From Oscillospiraceae bacterium (GTDB lineage Bacteria > Bacillota_A > Clostridia > Oscillospirales > Oscillospiraceae), in assembly GCA_017411665.1 (NCBI GenBank), contig JAFQPT010000238.1, forward strand, positions 1 to 7,529: a DNA stretch of 7,529 bases. Reading direction: 5' to 3'. The notes below the pieces were generated by a model. That model saw only the letters and a program-made list of their open reading frames with translations. It was not told the origin of the DNA and searched no databases. The translations under genes and the position numbers were made by a program. Within the stretch, counting starts at the first letter, position 1, and each line of letters begins with the position of its first letter. Below, in pieces: positions 7,122 to 7,529 of this stretch.

Positions 7122-7136
7122 TATAGAGTACCTCCT
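7122..7136 (-). promoter_or_regulatory. Ribosome binding site fixing the M23 hydrolase start
   Basis: Minus-strand AGGAGG (plus CCTCCT, 7131-7136) is a perfect anti-SD match, 9 nt before the ATG at 7121-7119. It excludes the upstream frame extension as the main start. Confidence 0.85.
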
Positions 7137-7201
7137 GTTGGAATAAAATGGATATACGCTGTTTTGACGATGGGTTGTGAGAAAATGTTCCGCGCAGCAC
7201 A

Positions 7202-7242
7202 ATAAGCAAACAGCTCCCGCACAAATCATTGTGCGGGAGCTG
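7202..7242 (-). terminator. Intrinsic terminator of serS
   Basis: A 14-bp perfect stem, CAGCTCCCGCACAA (7211-7224) with TTGTGCGGGAGCTG (7229-7242), has a 4-nt ATCA loop and begins 14 nt after the serS stop. On the minus strand the tail is TTTGCTTATT, an interrupted U-tract. It separates serS from the M23 hydrolase gene. Confidence 0.88.
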
Positions 7243-7256
7243 CTTTTATGATGAAA

Positions 7257-7529
7257 TTACTTCTTTGCCTTGGGAACCAGCAGTTCCTTGCCACCCATGT
7301 AGGGCTGCAGAACCTTGGGGATGGAGACGGTGCCGTCTTCGTGCAGGTTGTTTTCCAGGAATGCAATCAGCATGCGGGGAGGAGCTACACAGGTGTTGTT
7401 CAGAGTGTGGCACAGCTGCATCTTGCCATTTTCGTCCTTGTAACGAATCTTCAGACGGCGAGCCTGCGCGTCACCCAGATTGGAGCAGGAGCATACTTCA
7501 AAGAACTTCTGCTGACGGGGAGACCATGC
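7257..7529 (-). CDS. serS: Seryl-tRNA synthetase, C-terminal end (5' truncated by window)
   Basis: Only the last 90 residues and the TAA stop (7259-7257) are in the window; the frame is open at the right edge. SerRS (class II) activates serine with ATP and charges tRNA-Ser, or tRNA-Sec, in the cytoplasm. The end of the class II core is recognisable. It has EVCSCSNLGDAQARRLKIRY, corresponding to the usual S-SCSN-x-D-x-QARR block. It then has motif 3, HTLNNTCVAPPRMLIAFLEN, with the conserved arginine, and finally EDGTVSIPKVLQPYMGGKE, where most bacterial enzymes have EDGSVxIPxVLRPYMGG. The C-terminus is short and basic (KELLVPKAKK). Motif 3 reads NNT where many bacterial SerRS have NGS, so it may belong to a divergent SerRS subgroup. 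Confidence 0.95.
   Translation of the reverse strand, partial: AWSPRQQKFFEVCSCSNLGDAQARRLKIRYKDENGKMQLCHTLNNTCVAPPRMLIAFLENNLHEDGTVSIPKVLQPYMGGKELLVPKAKK

Noticed and set aside
7122..7229. N-terminal extension of the M23 hydrolase to 7229
   Set aside because: It would start within the serS terminator and bury the signal peptide 36 residues in. The ATG at 7121 has a perfect AGGAGG.

Overview
The window looks like an ordinary chromosomal segment of a Gram-positive anaerobe, most likely a gut-type member of the Clostridia. The pointers are the mfd–PrsA-type foldase gene pair, strong AGGAGG-type ribosome binding sites, long perfect terminator hairpins, and a palindromic GGGGAG-rich repeat of a type I associate with Oscillospiraceae/Ruminococcaceae genomes. 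The genus cannot be fixed from sequence alone.

Layout. Plus strand: 1-1935 is the 3' part of mfd (transcription-repair coupling factor), ended by a strong terminator. The promoter of the next gene is packed against that terminator. It drives 2035-3165, a lipoprotein with a parvulin (PrsA-like) peptidyl-prolyl isomerase domain, which has its own terminator. Positions 3223-3654 carry no credible gene but hold an approximately 212-bp nested palindromic, MITE-like repeat. Minus strand, read right to left: 7257-7529 is the 3' end of serS (seryl-tRNA synthetase). Next come a terminator, a secreted coiled-coil M23 peptidoglycan hydrolase of PcsB/CwlO type (5856-7121), another terminator, an AT-rich control region, and a structured leader. 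Last is lctP, an L-lactate permease family transporter (3727-5391), closed by a bidirectional terminator.

Every gene has its own terminator, so this is a row of single-gene transcription units rather than an operon. The proteins serve separate housekeeping jobs: DNA repair coupled to transcription, folding of exported proteins, cell-wall remodelling, carboxylate transport and tRNA charging. The PrsA-like lipoprotein and the wall hydrolase both act outside the membrane, but nothing here shows that they cooperate.

I did not find a convincing new multi-gene system. The parts most worth a second look are non-coding: the leader RNA of lctP with competing hairpins, the MITE-like repeat, and a partial Rex-like site in the AT-rich region upstream of lctP. 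The near-total absence of TTA, CTA and TCA codons in prsA and lctP is also notable.
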